From VRUE01 sp963706605 (lineage in GTDB: Bacteria > Actinomycetota > Thermoleophilia > Solirubrobacterales > 70-9), in contig OY970165.1 of the NCBI GenBank assembly GCA_963706605.1, forward strand, positions 2,232,001 to 2,296,000: a DNA stretch of 64,000 nucleotides, read 5' to 3'. The notes beneath the pieces were generated by a model. It searched no databases and was not told the DNA's origin. It saw only the letters and a list, made by a program, of their open reading frames with translations. The translations under genes and the position numbers were made by a program. Positions 24,744 through 32,405 of this stretch are shown piece after piece; position 1 is the stretch's first letter, and every line of letters starts with the position of its first letter.

Positions 24744-26131
24744 CGCCAGAAGTCCTTGGTCAGCCCCCTGGACGAAAGCACCTTGTGCAGCTCGAGCAAA
24801 GCGGTGTAGGTGGGCAGCGCAAAGAGCCTGCCGGGAGAATCCGCAACGGCGCGGTCCAGCGAGACCTCGATCGCCGGCTCGACCGTGATCACACTCTCCG
24901 GCCAACCCGCGTATTTGAGCCGCAGCGCCATCTCCGGCGCCCGCGTGCCGGAGCAGGTCACCCGTCGCACCGCTCCCTCCAGCAGCTCGAAGTCGGCGTC
25001 CCAGATCCAGGAGACGTCGCGGCCGTCGGCGATCCGGTCGTTGAGGCCGATCCAGAGATCGAGGCCCGTGTCGGCCGCCTCCAGCTTCAGGGTGCGCAGG
25101 ACCTCGTTGGTCCCGGCCGGGTTCTTGATCAGCAGGATCGAGACGTCTTTATCGCCGACGGCGACCGTCTCGACCCGGCCGAAGGCGCCACGCGCCGCGC
25201 CCAGCGCCGGCGCGACGCGCTCCGGAGCGATACCGAGCTCCAAGCCCGCCGCGATCGCGGCCAGGGCGTTGTAGACGTTGTAGAGGCCGGGGAGGGACAG
25301 CTCGACCGCCAGTTCGCCACGGGGGGTGTGGACGGTTACCGAGGAGCCCCGCATGCCGTGCAGCTCGATTTGGGTCGCCACCACCTCGGGCGCGGGGCGC
25401 TGTGCGCCGCAGCTCGGGCAGGAGTAGTGGCCGAGGTGACCGACGAACGCGCGCGCGTAGGCGTACGGGTGACCGCAGCGGCGGCAGTGCTTGGCATCGA
25501 AGGCGTGCTGGAGCTCGGGCAGCGCTTGGGAGTCGTCGTCGATCCCGAAGTAGACGATCCCGTCGCGACGGCGTCCCTCTCCGTCCCGGCCCAGGTCGGC
25601 GACCAAGGGGTCATCGGCGTTGAGGACGAAACGCGTGCTCCCGTCTCTCTCCGCCACCGTCTTCGCCCATTCGTCGGCCAGCACCTCGGTCTCGCCGTAG
25701 CGGTCGAGCTGGTCGCGGAAGAGGTTGCTGAGGACGACGAGTGAGGGGTTGAGCTGCGCCGCGACCTTCGGCAACCAGGCCTCGTCGACCTCGAAGAGGC
25801 CTTCATGGCCATGCTGCTCGAGCAGAGCGGTCGCGATCCCCCAGGTCATGTTCGACCCCGCCCGGTTGTGAACCGGAGCACGGCCACCGGCATTGAGCAG
25901 AGTGGCGACCATGCCCGCCGTCGTGGTCTTGCCGTTGGTCGCGCTGATCAGCGTCACCCCGGCGTCGAGCCGCGAGCCGAGGCGGGCGATCGCGTCTGGG
26001 TCGAGCCGCAGCAGCAACCGCCCCGGCAGGGTAGTGCCGCCTCCGCGGCCGCTGGCTCGGCTGGCGGCGCCGACCGCCCGCGCGGTGAGGCGCTTTGCCC
26101 CGAACAGAGCCCCGTTCGGCCCTTGACTCAC
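24740..26131 (-). CDS. murT: Lipid II isoglutaminyl synthase, Mur-ligase subunit MurT
   Basis: A 463-residue Mur-ligase-like subunit that activates the D-Glu alpha-carboxylate of lipid II for amidation by GatD ammonia. The ATP loop ATNGKTTTAGMVA, FEVDEAWLP and VLSNLFRDQLDRYGE are typical. A four-Cys zinc ribbon (CRRCG..CPSCG) sits in the middle domain. The C-terminal DUF1727 domain contains WIWDADFELLE, with a candidate catalytic Asp, and TYTALLELHKVL. Start GTG 26131 overlaps the lipid-kinase stop (GTGA); the longer open frame upstream is antisense to that kinase. Confidence 0.92.
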   Translation of the reverse strand: MSQGPNGALFGAKRLTARAVGAASRASGRGGGTTLPGRLLLRLDPDAIARLGSRLDAGVTLISATNGKTTTAGMVATLLNAGGRAPVHNRAGSNMTWGIATALLEQHGHEGLFEVDEAWLPKVAAQLNPSLVVLSNLFRDQLDRYGETEVLADEWAKTVAERDGSTRFVLNADDPLVADLGRDGEGRRRDGIVYFGIDDDSQALPELQHAFDAKHCRRCGHPYAYARAFVGHLGHYSCPSCGAQRPAPEVVATQIELHGMRGSSVTVHTPRGELAVELSLPGLYNVYNALAAIAAGLELGIAPERVAPALGAARGAFGRVETVAVGDKDVSILLIKNPAGTNEVLRTLKLEAADTGLDLWIGLNDRIADGRDVSWIWDADFELLEGAVRRVTCSGTRAPEMALRLKYAGWPESVITVEPAIEVSLDRAVADSPGRLFALPTYTALLELHKVLSSRGLTKDFWR

Positions 26132-27024
26132 TCCCCGGCCCGCGGCGGGACGATGACACTCAGCGCCTGCGGCAGAACCCGCAGGGTGGCGGGAAGATCG
26201 GCCAGGTGCTCGCCGTCCGCGTAGACGGGGAAGGGCCGGCTGGCACTCAGCTCGAGACGCGAGGCGCGAAATACGCGAACCTCGTCTTCCTCGACGTGGG
26301 TGCCCTTGAACACCTTGGGCAGGATAGCCAGGGAGCGCAGCTTGCCGTGCTCGCCGACCGTCACCACGTCGAACTCGCCGTCGGTCAGGTCGGCGTCGGG
26401 GGCAATGAACATGCCGCCGCCGAAGGCTTTGTTGTTGGCGACCGAGACCGAATAGCCGCTGAAGCGCTCGCGTTCCTCGCCGACGCGGATCGTGAAGCGG
26501 GCCGGCTTCCAACCGACCAGCGTGCGCAGGCCGGCATAGGCGTAGACGAGATTGCCGCGCAGCCACTTGGTTTCATTGGCAAGTCGGTTTGCTTCCGAGT
26601 CGAAGCCGACGCTGACGATGCCCAGGAAGCGCTTGCCGTTGACCTCGCCGACGTCGATGCGCCTCGCCTCGCCGGCGGACAGCATCGCCGCCACGGCCTC
26701 GGGCTCGGAGGGGACCTCGAGCACCCTGGCGAGGTCGTTCCCCCGCCCGCCGGGGACGATCCCCAGCGGGGTGTCCGACCCGGCCAGGGCGCCGCCGACC
26801 GCCCCGATCAAGCCGTCGCCGCTGATCACCACCGGCACCTCACCGGCCTCGACGGCGCTCAGGGCCCGCTCGACCCCGTCGTCGAGCCCCCGCGTGCGCT
26901 CCACCCGGAAGGGGATGCGTCGCGCGTCCAGCTCCTGCTCCAAGCGCGGCAGTAGCTTCAGGGCACGCCCATGGGCCGACGCGGGGTTGACGAGCAGCGC
27001 CAGCGGCATCCCTTCGAATTGCAT
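26128..27024 (-). CDS. Diacylglycerol kinase-family lipid kinase
   Basis: A 298-residue DAGK-catalytic-domain protein of the YegS/DgkB group, phosphorylating diacylglycerol or a related lipid at the membrane. Motifs are LLVNPASAHGRALK, VVISGDGLIGAVGGAL (the GGDG loop; here S-G-D-G) and LGIVPGGRGNDLARVL. It is the first gene of the murT-gatD operon. TAGGCT stands 8 nt before the ATG, so the operon mRNA probably has no leader. Recycling of diacylglycerol would fit an envelope operon. Confidence 0.85.
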   Translation of the reverse strand: MQFEGMPLALLVNPASAHGRALKLLPRLEQELDARRIPFRVERTRGLDDGVERALSAVEAGEVPVVISGDGLIGAVGGALAGSDTPLGIVPGGRGNDLARVLEVPSEPEAVAAMLSAGEARRIDVGEVNGKRFLGIVSVGFDSEANRLANETKWLRGNLVYAYAGLRTLVGWKPARFTIRVGEERERFSGYSVSVANNKAFGGGMFIAPDADLTDGEFDVVTVGEHGKLRSLAILPKVFKGTHVEEDEVRVFRASRLELSASRPFPVYADGEHLADLPATLRVLPQALSVIVPPRAGE

Positions 27025-27032
27025 CGCTGGGC

Positions 27033-27038
27033 AGCCTA
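27033..27038 (-). promoter_or_regulatory. -10-like TAGGCT before lipid-kinase/murT/gatD operon
   Basis: Minus strand; ends 8 nt before the ATG at 27024. Confidence 0.55.
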
Positions 27039-27049
27039 TTCCGAGCCGT

Positions 27050-27523
27050 TCAGTCGCCGCCGTGGAACCGCGCGACGATGAATTCCCGGCCGGCGACCTG
27101 GCCGCTTTCCACCGGGTCGAGCCGGTGCCGGCCGAGCCGCCATTCCCGCCACCGTGGTGAGCCGATCAGCACCAGGTGTCCTCCAGGGCGAAGCACCCGC
27201 GCGATCTCTCCCGGGTGGAGGCGGCCGCTGGCCTGGGTGACCAGGTCGAAGAAGCCGTCGGGGTAGGGGAGGGTCCGCGACTGGCCCTGCTTGAAGGCAA
27301 CACGTCCCTCCGGGTCGAGGCCGACGCGGGATACCGCCTCGCGAACCACCTCCTCCGACGGGTCGACGCCGCGCACGCGAGCCGCCGGAAACTCCCGTGC
27401 CAGGAACAGCACGCCGTCACCGTCGCCGCACTCGATCTCGAGAATTCGCTCCGGCCGGCCGGGTACGTGGAGAACTGCCGTGGCCAGCGCTGTCAGGGAT
27501 GGCGAGGGCATTGACTCGATCAT
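27050..27523 (-). CDS. Class I SAM methyltransferase
   Basis: A small methyltransferase (157 residues from ATG 27523; GTG 27547 is the alternative). The SAM motif is degenerate (RILEIECGDGDGVLFLAREF, with Glu-Cys-Gly-Asp instead of DxGxG), followed by RVRGVDPSEEVVREA and FDLVTQASGRLHPGEIARVLRPGGHL. The C-terminal strand pair is short. The substrate is unknown. It is divergent from the cyclophilin gene at 27570, with their promoter regions overlapping. Start choice is uncertain because neither start has a clear SD or -10. Confidence 0.7.
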   Translation of the reverse strand: MIESMPSPSLTALATAVLHVPGRPERILEIECGDGDGVLFLAREFPAARVRGVDPSEEVVREAVSRVGLDPEGRVAFKQGQSRTLPYPDGFFDLVTQASGRLHPGEIARVLRPGGHLVLIGSPRWREWRLGRHRLDPVESGQVAGREFIVARFHGGD

Positions 27524-27554
27524 CCCAACCGGCGGGACCGTGCGCACGATCCTC

Positions 27555-27560
27555 TAGGCT
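27555..27560 (+). promoter_or_regulatory. -10-like TAGGCT before first cyclophilin gene
   Basis: Ends 9 nt before ATG 27570. Confidence 0.55.
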
Positions 27561-27569
27561 TCGGCGCCG

Positions 27570-28244
27570 ATGAAGGGCTCTCAAGACCGCACGAAGTGGA
27601 TCGTCCTCGCCGTCTTCGCCGTGTTGATCGCCGGCATCGTGGCGGCGATCCTGATCGGGCGCAGTGGGGGTGGCAGCGACTCGACGGCCGAGGCGAGCGC
27701 TTCGGGTTGCCGGCACGTGGAAGCGCCCAAACCGAAGAGCATCGCCTACAAGGCGCCGAAGCAGACCGTGAAGAAGGGGGAGAAGCTGACCGCCGTGGTC
27801 AAGACGAGCTGCGGCAGCTTTGAGATCGCGCTGGATTCCAAGCGGGCGCCGAAGACGGTCAACTCGTTTGTCTTCCTCTCCGAAAAGGGCTTCTACGACG
27901 ACCTCACCTTCCATCGCGTCGCACCCGGCTTCGTGATCCAGGGCGGCGACCCGCTCGGCACCGGCACCGGCGGTCCCGGCTACAGCGTCGACGAGAAACC
28001 GCCCGCCAACCTCGCCTACACCAAGGGCATCGTGGCGATGGCGAAGAGCTCGGCCGAGCCCCCCGGACGCTCCGGCAGTCAGTTTTTCGTCGTCCTCGCC
28101 GCCGATGCCGGGCTGCCGCCGGAATACGCCCTGGTCGGCAAGGTCAACAAGGGCCTCGACGTCGTCGAACGGATCGGCAAGCTCGGTACCCCGGCGGAAA
28201 AACCGAAACAGACCATCTTGATCGAATCGATCTCGATCAAATAG
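27570..28244 (+). CDS. Membrane-anchored cyclophilin-type peptidyl-prolyl isomerase
   Basis: A 224-residue extracytoplasmic prolyl isomerase. Residues 10-30 are an N-terminal membrane helix (IVLAVFAVLIAGIVAAILIG). After a linker, the cyclophilin domain spans about 68-224 with FHRVAPGFVIQGGDPLGTG (the catalytic Arg in FHR) and SGSQFFVVLAADAGLPP. It is the first of two tandem cyclophilins; the second is a lipoprotein. It probably helps fold secreted proteins. TAGGCT is 9 nt before the ATG. Confidence 0.9.
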   Translation: MKGSQDRTKWIVLAVFAVLIAGIVAAILIGRSGGGSDSTAEASASGCRHVEAPKPKSIAYKAPKQTVKKGEKLTAVVKTSCGSFEIALDSKRAPKTVNSFVFLSEKGFYDDLTFHRVAPGFVIQGGDPLGTGTGGPGYSVDEKPPANLAYTKGIVAMAKSSAEPPGRSGSQFFVVLAADAGLPPEYALVGKVNKGLDVVERIGKLGTPAEKPKQTILIESISIK

Positions 28245-28277
28245 CTCTCAATTAGTCAAAGTTTTCTAGCCTTGCCC

Positions 28278-28283
28278 TATGCT
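28278..28283 (+). promoter_or_regulatory. -10-like TATGCT before second cyclophilin gene
   Basis: Ends 8 nt before ATG 28292, in an AT-richer 47-bp gap. Confidence 0.55.
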
Positions 28284-28291
28284 TTTGGGCG

Positions 28292-29029
28292 ATGGAGGGT
28301 CTTATCGGCTGGAGGACGGGGATCAGGGTCGCAATTGCGGGCTTGCTCGCACTGGCCGTGTCGCTGGCGAGCTTGATCGGCTGCGGTGGGGGACAGGATT
28401 CCTCCACCGAGGCAAGCGCCCCGGTTGTATGCAAGCCGGCAAAGGCGCATGAGCCGTGGAACGGTCAGTACCCCGCGCCGAACCAAGCCGTGGATAAGGG
28501 GGAAGATCTGGTTGCCCTGGTGATGACCAGCTGCGGCGCCTTCAGGATCGATCTCGACACCGAGCGAGCGCCGAAGACGGTCAACTCGTTTGCTCACCTC
28601 GCGAGGATCGGCTTCTACGAGGGTCTGGCCTTCGACCGGGTGGAACCGGGCTTCATGGTCCAGGCGGGTGACCCACTCGGAACCGGCACCAATTCCAGCG
28701 GGCCGGGTTACAGCACCGTGGAAAAGCCACCCGCCGACCTGACCTACACCAGGGGCATGGTGGCAATGGCGAAGCGCCCATCCGATGCACCCGGCTACTC
28801 GCGCAGCCAGTTCTTCATCGTCCTCGCCGACGATGCCGAACTTCCACCCGAATACGCGTTGATCGGCGAAGTCGACAAAAGCCTCGACGTGGTCGAAAAA
28901 ATCGGCGAATTCGGCACTCGCTCCGGAAAGCCGACGAAGACCGTCACGATCGAATGGATCTGGGCCAAGAAACCCAACCAGAAGGAAGAAGAATCCTCGG
29001 CCGCGTGGGTGCCGCCGTCGCTGCTCTAG
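28292..29029 (+). CDS. Lipoprotein cyclophilin-type peptidyl-prolyl isomerase
   Basis: A 245-residue paralogue of the preceding gene. The N-terminus has a lipobox (ASLIGC, Cys at about 31), suggesting lipid anchoring to the outer face of the membrane. The cyclophilin domain keeps the catalytic Arg (AFDRVEPGFMVQAGDPLGTG), with Ala replacing the first Gly of the QGGD loop, and SRSQFFIVLADDAELPP. The tail is charged. Lower GC than its neighbours upstream (28245-28291), and TATGCT 8 nt before the ATG. Confidence 0.88.
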   Translation: MEGLIGWRTGIRVAIAGLLALAVSLASLIGCGGGQDSSTEASAPVVCKPAKAHEPWNGQYPAPNQAVDKGEDLVALVMTSCGAFRIDLDTERAPKTVNSFAHLARIGFYEGLAFDRVEPGFMVQAGDPLGTGTNSSGPGYSTVEKPPADLTYTRGMVAMAKRPSDAPGYSRSQFFIVLADDAELPPEYALIGEVDKSLDVVEKIGEFGTRSGKPTKTVTIEWIWAKKPNQKEEESSAAWVPPSLL

Positions 29030-29032
29030 TCT
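29027..29032 (+). promoter_or_regulatory. -10-like TAGTCT before peroxiredoxin gene, includes cyclophilin stop
   Basis: The TAG at 29027-29029 is the cyclophilin stop; the hexamer ends 7 nt before ATG 29040. Confidence 0.45.
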
Positions 29033-29039
29033 TCTCACC

Positions 29040-29540
29040 ATGGCAAAGGTCGACGTGGGCGATGCGGCACCTGACTTCGAGCTGCCGGGGACCGGGGGCA
29101 AGACCTACAGGCTGTCTGATCTGCGGGGGAAGAACGTCGTTTTGGCCTTCTACCCCGGCGACGAAACCCGCGTCTGCACGGCGCAGTTCTGCTCCTACCG
29201 GGACAACAGTGACCGGCTCGACCAGCTCGATGCCGAGGTGCTGGGCATCTCACCGCAGTCGGTCGACTCGCACGAGCGCTGGACTCAGGAGCAGAGCCTC
29301 AACGTTCCCCTTCTCGCAGACGAGGATCTCGCCGTCAGCAAGAGCTACGGGCTGGTCGGCTGGGTTGGGCCGTTCGCGAAGCTGGCCGGACTGAAAGAGG
29401 CGCCGGGGGGCCGCTACGTCATGCGCGCGATCTTCGTCATCGATGCCGAGGGGATCATCCGCTACCGGCACGTGTCGAGGACCGGCGCGAAGTTCCAAAC
29501 CGTCGACGATCTGGAGCAGGCCGTTACCGCCCTGGCTTGA
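29040..29540 (+). CDS. Peroxiredoxin (AhpC/TSA, BCP-like)
   Basis: A 166-residue thiol peroxidase reducing H2O2 or organic peroxides. The peroxidatic Cys46 and a resolving Cys51 lie in YPGDETRVCTAQFCSYRD, the arrangement of BCP/PrxQ proteins. The N-terminus VGDAAPDFELPG is typical. TAGTCT, whose TAG is the stop of the cyclophilin gene, is 7 nt before the ATG. The next gene starts inside its stop codon (TGATG). Confidence 0.92.
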   Translation: MAKVDVGDAAPDFELPGTGGKTYRLSDLRGKNVVLAFYPGDETRVCTAQFCSYRDNSDRLDQLDAEVLGISPQSVDSHERWTQEQSLNVPLLADEDLAVSKSYGLVGWVGPFAKLAGLKEAPGGRYVMRAIFVIDAEGIIRYRHVSRTGAKFQTVDDLEQAVTALA

Positions 29541-30382
29541 TGCTTGCGGAGCCGCGGCTGTTCACTGTCGGTGAGCAGCCGGCGATCCGCGGTGAGGCGG
29601 CGGGGGAGGGGCCGCCGATCGTCCTCTGCCACGGGATCACCGCGACGCGGCGCTATGTGGTCCACGGCTCGCGGGCCCTGGAGCGGGCCGGGCACACCGT
29701 CATCTCCTACGACGCCCGCGCTCATGGTGAGTCCGATCCGGCCCCCGAGGGACAGGGTTATGGATACCCGGAGCTGGTCGCCGACCTCGAGTCGGTGATC
29801 GCGGCAACGGTGGGCGAGGAGCGGGTCGTGTTGGCCGGCCACTCAATGGGCGCCCACACGGCGGTCGCCTTCGCGCTGCGCCATCCCGAGCGCCTCGACG
29901 GCCTCGTCGTCATCGGCCCGGTCTACATGGGCGAGATCTCGGCGGAGACGCTTGCCTACTGGGACGGCTTGGCGGCGGCGTTGGAGGGGGGAGGGGTCGA
30001 CGGCTTCGTCGAGTACATCGATCGCAATCAGGAGATCGACCCGGCCTGGCGTGACTCGGTGCTGCGCTTCACCCGCGAGCGGATGCTGCGCCACCGTCAC
30101 CCGGAGGCGCTGGTCGACGCGCTGCGGCAGGTGTCACGCTCGCGACCCTTCGACGCGATGGTCGAGCTGGAGTCGTTGCGAATGCCGGCCCTGGTGGTCG
30201 CCAGTCACGACGACGTCGATCCGGGCCATCCGCGCCACGTCGCCGAGGCCTATGCGGAGCGCCTGCCCGATGCCCGGCTGACCGGCGAGGCGAAGGGTGA
30301 GTCGCCGCTGGCCTGGCAGGGTGGCAGGCTCTCGCGTGAGCTCGCCGCCTTCAGCGCCGAGCTGGCGCCACACCGGCCTTAG
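29540..30382 (+). CDS. Alpha/beta hydrolase
   Basis: A 280-residue alpha/beta-fold hydrolase. HGITATRRYVV carries the oxyanion-hole segment and LAGHSMGAHTAVAFAL the nucleophile Ser102. An acid residue is probable in ASHDDVDPGHP. The catalytic His is not obvious: the place where it is expected reads EAKGESPLAWQGGRLS. It is therefore uncertain whether the protein is a normal esterase. Translation is coupled to the peroxiredoxin (TGATG), which suggests detoxification of lipid or organic peroxides; that is inference. Confidence 0.82.
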   Translation: MLAEPRLFTVGEQPAIRGEAAGEGPPIVLCHGITATRRYVVHGSRALERAGHTVISYDARAHGESDPAPEGQGYGYPELVADLESVIAATVGEERVVLAGHSMGAHTAVAFALRHPERLDGLVVIGPVYMGEISAETLAYWDGLAAALEGGGVDGFVEYIDRNQEIDPAWRDSVLRFTRERMLRHRHPEALVDALRQVSRSRPFDAMVELESLRMPALVVASHDDVDPGHPRHVAEAYAERLPDARLTGEAKGESPLAWQGGRLSRELAAFSAELAPHRP

Positions 30383-30415
30383 CTGCCCCTTTAGATTCGC
30401 CGCAGCCAAGTCCAA

Positions 30416-30421
30416 TACGGT
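30416..30421 (+). promoter_or_regulatory. -10-like TACGGT before VKOR gene
   Basis: Ends 8 nt before ATG 30430 and supports this start over TTG 30421. Confidence 0.45.
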
Positions 30422-30429
30422 TGCGGGCG

Positions 30430-30861
30430 ATGAGGGCACCTGCCGAGGGGACGCTGCGGACGATCGCAACCTTCGTCGCGGCCTTTGGCATCGGCGTCGC
30501 GACCTACATCACGATCGCCGACTCCGGCGGCGGCTCGCCGGTTTGCCTGGCCGGCGGCAGCGGCTGCGAGACCGTCGCCAACAGCTCCTACTCGCACCTG
30601 TTAGGGGTCAACGTCGCCGTCTTTGGGGTCATCGGCTACGTGCTGTTGCTTGTGATGGCGCTGCTGCGTGGCGACGGTGCCAGGATGGCCGGCTTTGGCC
30701 TGGCCCTCGCCGGCTTCGGCTACAGCGTCTATCTCACCTACCTGGAGCTGTTCAAGATCGAAGCGATCTGCCAGTGGTGTGTCGCCAGCGCCGTGTTGAT
30801 GACGGTTCTGTTCGCCGTCAACGCGGCGCGCATGGTTGGCTACGTCGGCAGGCCGACATGA
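30430..30861 (+). CDS. Vitamin K epoxide reductase-family disulfide-forming protein
   Basis: A 143-residue VKOR homologue that reoxidises DsbA-type thioredoxins using quinone. About four membrane helices are seen (12-30, 58-79, 86-106, 112-135). The active-site CQWC (Cys114/Cys117) and the loop cysteine pair Cys39/Cys46 (VCLAGGSGC) are all present. Start ATG 30430 has TACGGT 8 nt upstream. The stop overlaps the dsbA-like gene (ATGA), a classic VKOR-DsbA pairing in actinobacteria. Confidence 0.92.
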   Translation: MRAPAEGTLRTIATFVAAFGIGVATYITIADSGGGSPVCLAGGSGCETVANSSYSHLLGVNVAVFGVIGYVLLLVMALLRGDGARMAGFGLALAGFGYSVYLTYLELFKIEAICQWCVASAVLMTVLFAVNAARMVGYVGRPT

Positions 30862-31631
30862 GTGGAAGAGGCGCCAGAGACGAACGTCGCCGGCAGCGAA
30901 TCGAGGCCGAAGGCGAGGGTGAGCGGCAGGAGCGCCGGAAACGACTCCTGCAGCTCGGCAGCGCCGCCGTCTTCCTTGCGATCGTCGCGGTCGCCGTGCT
31001 GATCGTCATCAGCGGCAACCAGACCAGCGGTGGTGACACCAACCTCGAGGACACCGGGCTGGTCGCCGGTCAGCTGAAGGGAATTCCCCAAAACGGGATG
31101 GCCTTGGGTCAGCCACGGGCGAAGGTGACCCTGATCGAGTTCGGCGACCTCCAGTGCCCGGTCTGCAAGGGCTTCTCAGAAGAAATCATTCCCGACGTGA
31201 TCGATTCCAAGGTGCGCAGCGGCGAAGCGAAGATCGAGTTCCGCAACTTCACGATCATCAGCCAGGAATCGATCCCCGCCGGCGCCGCCGCGATCGCTGC
31301 CGGCAAGCAGGGACGCGGTTGGAGCTTCGTCGAGCTCTTCTACCGCAACCAGGGGGCCGAGGCGTCGGGCTATGTCACCAACGCCTTCATGACCGAAATC
31401 GCCAGGGGCGCCGGGGTGACGGATGTCGCCAAGTGGAACAGGGACCGCAGGAATCCCAGGGTCCTGGCAGAGGTGAAGGACACCACCGCCGAAGCGCAGC
31501 GCCTCGGCTTCACCGGCACGCCGTCCTTCGCGGTCGAAGGGCCGGGAGTCGAAGGCCTGAAAACGTTGGGGACCCCCGGCTCGGCAGGGGAGATCGAAGC
31601 GGCGATAGACGCAGCGGCGACCCCGAACTAG
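30858..31631 (+). CDS. Membrane-anchored DsbA-family thiol-disulfide oxidoreductase
   Basis: A 257-residue DsbA-like oxidase. The N-terminus is basic and charged, and a membrane helix spans residues 35-52 (AAVFLAIVAVAVLIVIS). The thioredoxin-fold domain contains FGDLQCPVCKGF (CPVC 100-103) and the cis-Pro loop TGTPSFAVEG. Its partner VKOR is coupled upstream. I used ATG 30858 because of the ATGA overlap; the open frame upstream is shadow. It ends in a CTAG shared with the convergent gene at 31628. Confidence 0.92.
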   Translation: MSGRGARDERRRQRIEAEGEGERQERRKRLLQLGSAAVFLAIVAVAVLIVISGNQTSGGDTNLEDTGLVAGQLKGIPQNGMALGQPRAKVTLIEFGDLQCPVCKGFSEEIIPDVIDSKVRSGEAKIEFRNFTIISQESIPAGAAAIAAGKQGRGWSFVELFYRNQGAEASGYVTNAFMTEIARGAGVTDVAKWNRDRRNPRVLAEVKDTTAEAQRLGFTGTPSFAVEGPGVEGLKTLGTPGSAGEIEAAIDAAATPN

Positions 31632-32395
31632 GCTCCCAGTTTCGCGATCAGGGCCAAGACCGCGGTCTCGACCTTGGCCCCGGCCATCTCTATGCGCAGG
31701 CCGTTTTCCCTGTCGCTTCCCTCATCCGTTGCATCGATCTCCATCGTCAGATTCGTCACTAAATTGATCGCCGCGTCCTCCTTGAGGCCGGAGCTGCGGA
31801 TCGTGCTCTCGAGGCGGTTCGCGCAGTCCCGTGCGTTCTGGCTCTCTGCGCCGTCGTCCGTCCCTGCCTTCTTTTTCTGGGCGAGTCGATCGACCGCCTC
31901 GCTGAGGGTGGCCAGGTCCTCGACTAGACGCTTGGAGCGGCCCAGAGACACCTGGAAGCCTCGCTCGTCCTTGCGCCCTCGCTTCGCCGCCGCATAGCTG
32001 ATCCCACCGCCCAGAGCGGCCACCACCGCTCCAGCGCCGGCGGCGATTCCGACCTTGACCGCCGGCGATTCCTCGTCGGGGGCGCCGCCGCCGCCGAAGA
32101 CCTCGTAGGCCTGCTCGCAGGCGTCGGCGAAGTCCTGCGGCCGTGCCTGCTGCCATTCACTGACGCTCAGCTTCTCGCTCGATCTGCGGGGGACGATCAG
32201 CGCGCGCCCCGATCCGGCCGGCTTGCCGAGACCCAGCGTCTTGGCGGTGCTGACGACATCTTTACGGTTGCCCGGGCTCAGGCACCAGACTTCTTCATCG
32301 ACGCCGACGGCGCCCGCCAATGCAACAGGCCCCGCGATCAGTGAGCAGACGATGATCGCCAGGGTCATCCCGGCCAGAATTCGGTGCAAGTTCAC
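31628..32395 (-). CDS. Hypothetical exported/membrane protein
   Basis: A 255-residue protein of unknown function. The N-terminus is a signal-like helix (RILAGMTLAIIVCSLIAGPV). A loop region contains WCLSPGNRKDVVSTAKTL, and a second hydrophobic helix is at about 128-150 (GIAAGAGAVVAALGGGISYA). The C-terminal 100 residues are charged and helical (RSKRLVEDLATLSEAVDRL). GTG 32395 has GGAGG 4 nt upstream. The upstream membrane-protein gene ends 10 bp away, so the two form an operon. Lower GC than the flanking housekeeping genes. Confidence 0.55.
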   Translation of the reverse strand: MNLHRILAGMTLAIIVCSLIAGPVALAGAVGVDEEVWCLSPGNRKDVVSTAKTLGLGKPAGSGRALIVPRRSSEKLSVSEWQQARPQDFADACEQAYEVFGGGGAPDEESPAVKVGIAAGAGAVVAALGGGISYAAAKRGRKDERGFQVSLGRSKRLVEDLATLSEAVDRLAQKKKAGTDDGAESQNARDCANRLESTIRSSGLKEDAAINLVTNLTMEIDATDEGSDRENGLRIEMAGAKVETAVLALIAKLGA

Positions 32396-32405
32396 ATAAC
32401 CTCCA

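Noticed and set aside
23293..26566. Large open frames opposite or upstream of murT and gatD
   Set aside because: They are antisense or upstream shadows without SD, hexamer or family motifs; the ATGA/GTGA overlaps fix the true starts.
30297..30857. N-terminal extension of the DsbA-like gene over the VKOR gene
   Set aside because: The frame is open, but the VKOR gene occupies this stretch in another frame, and ATG 30858 overlaps its stop.
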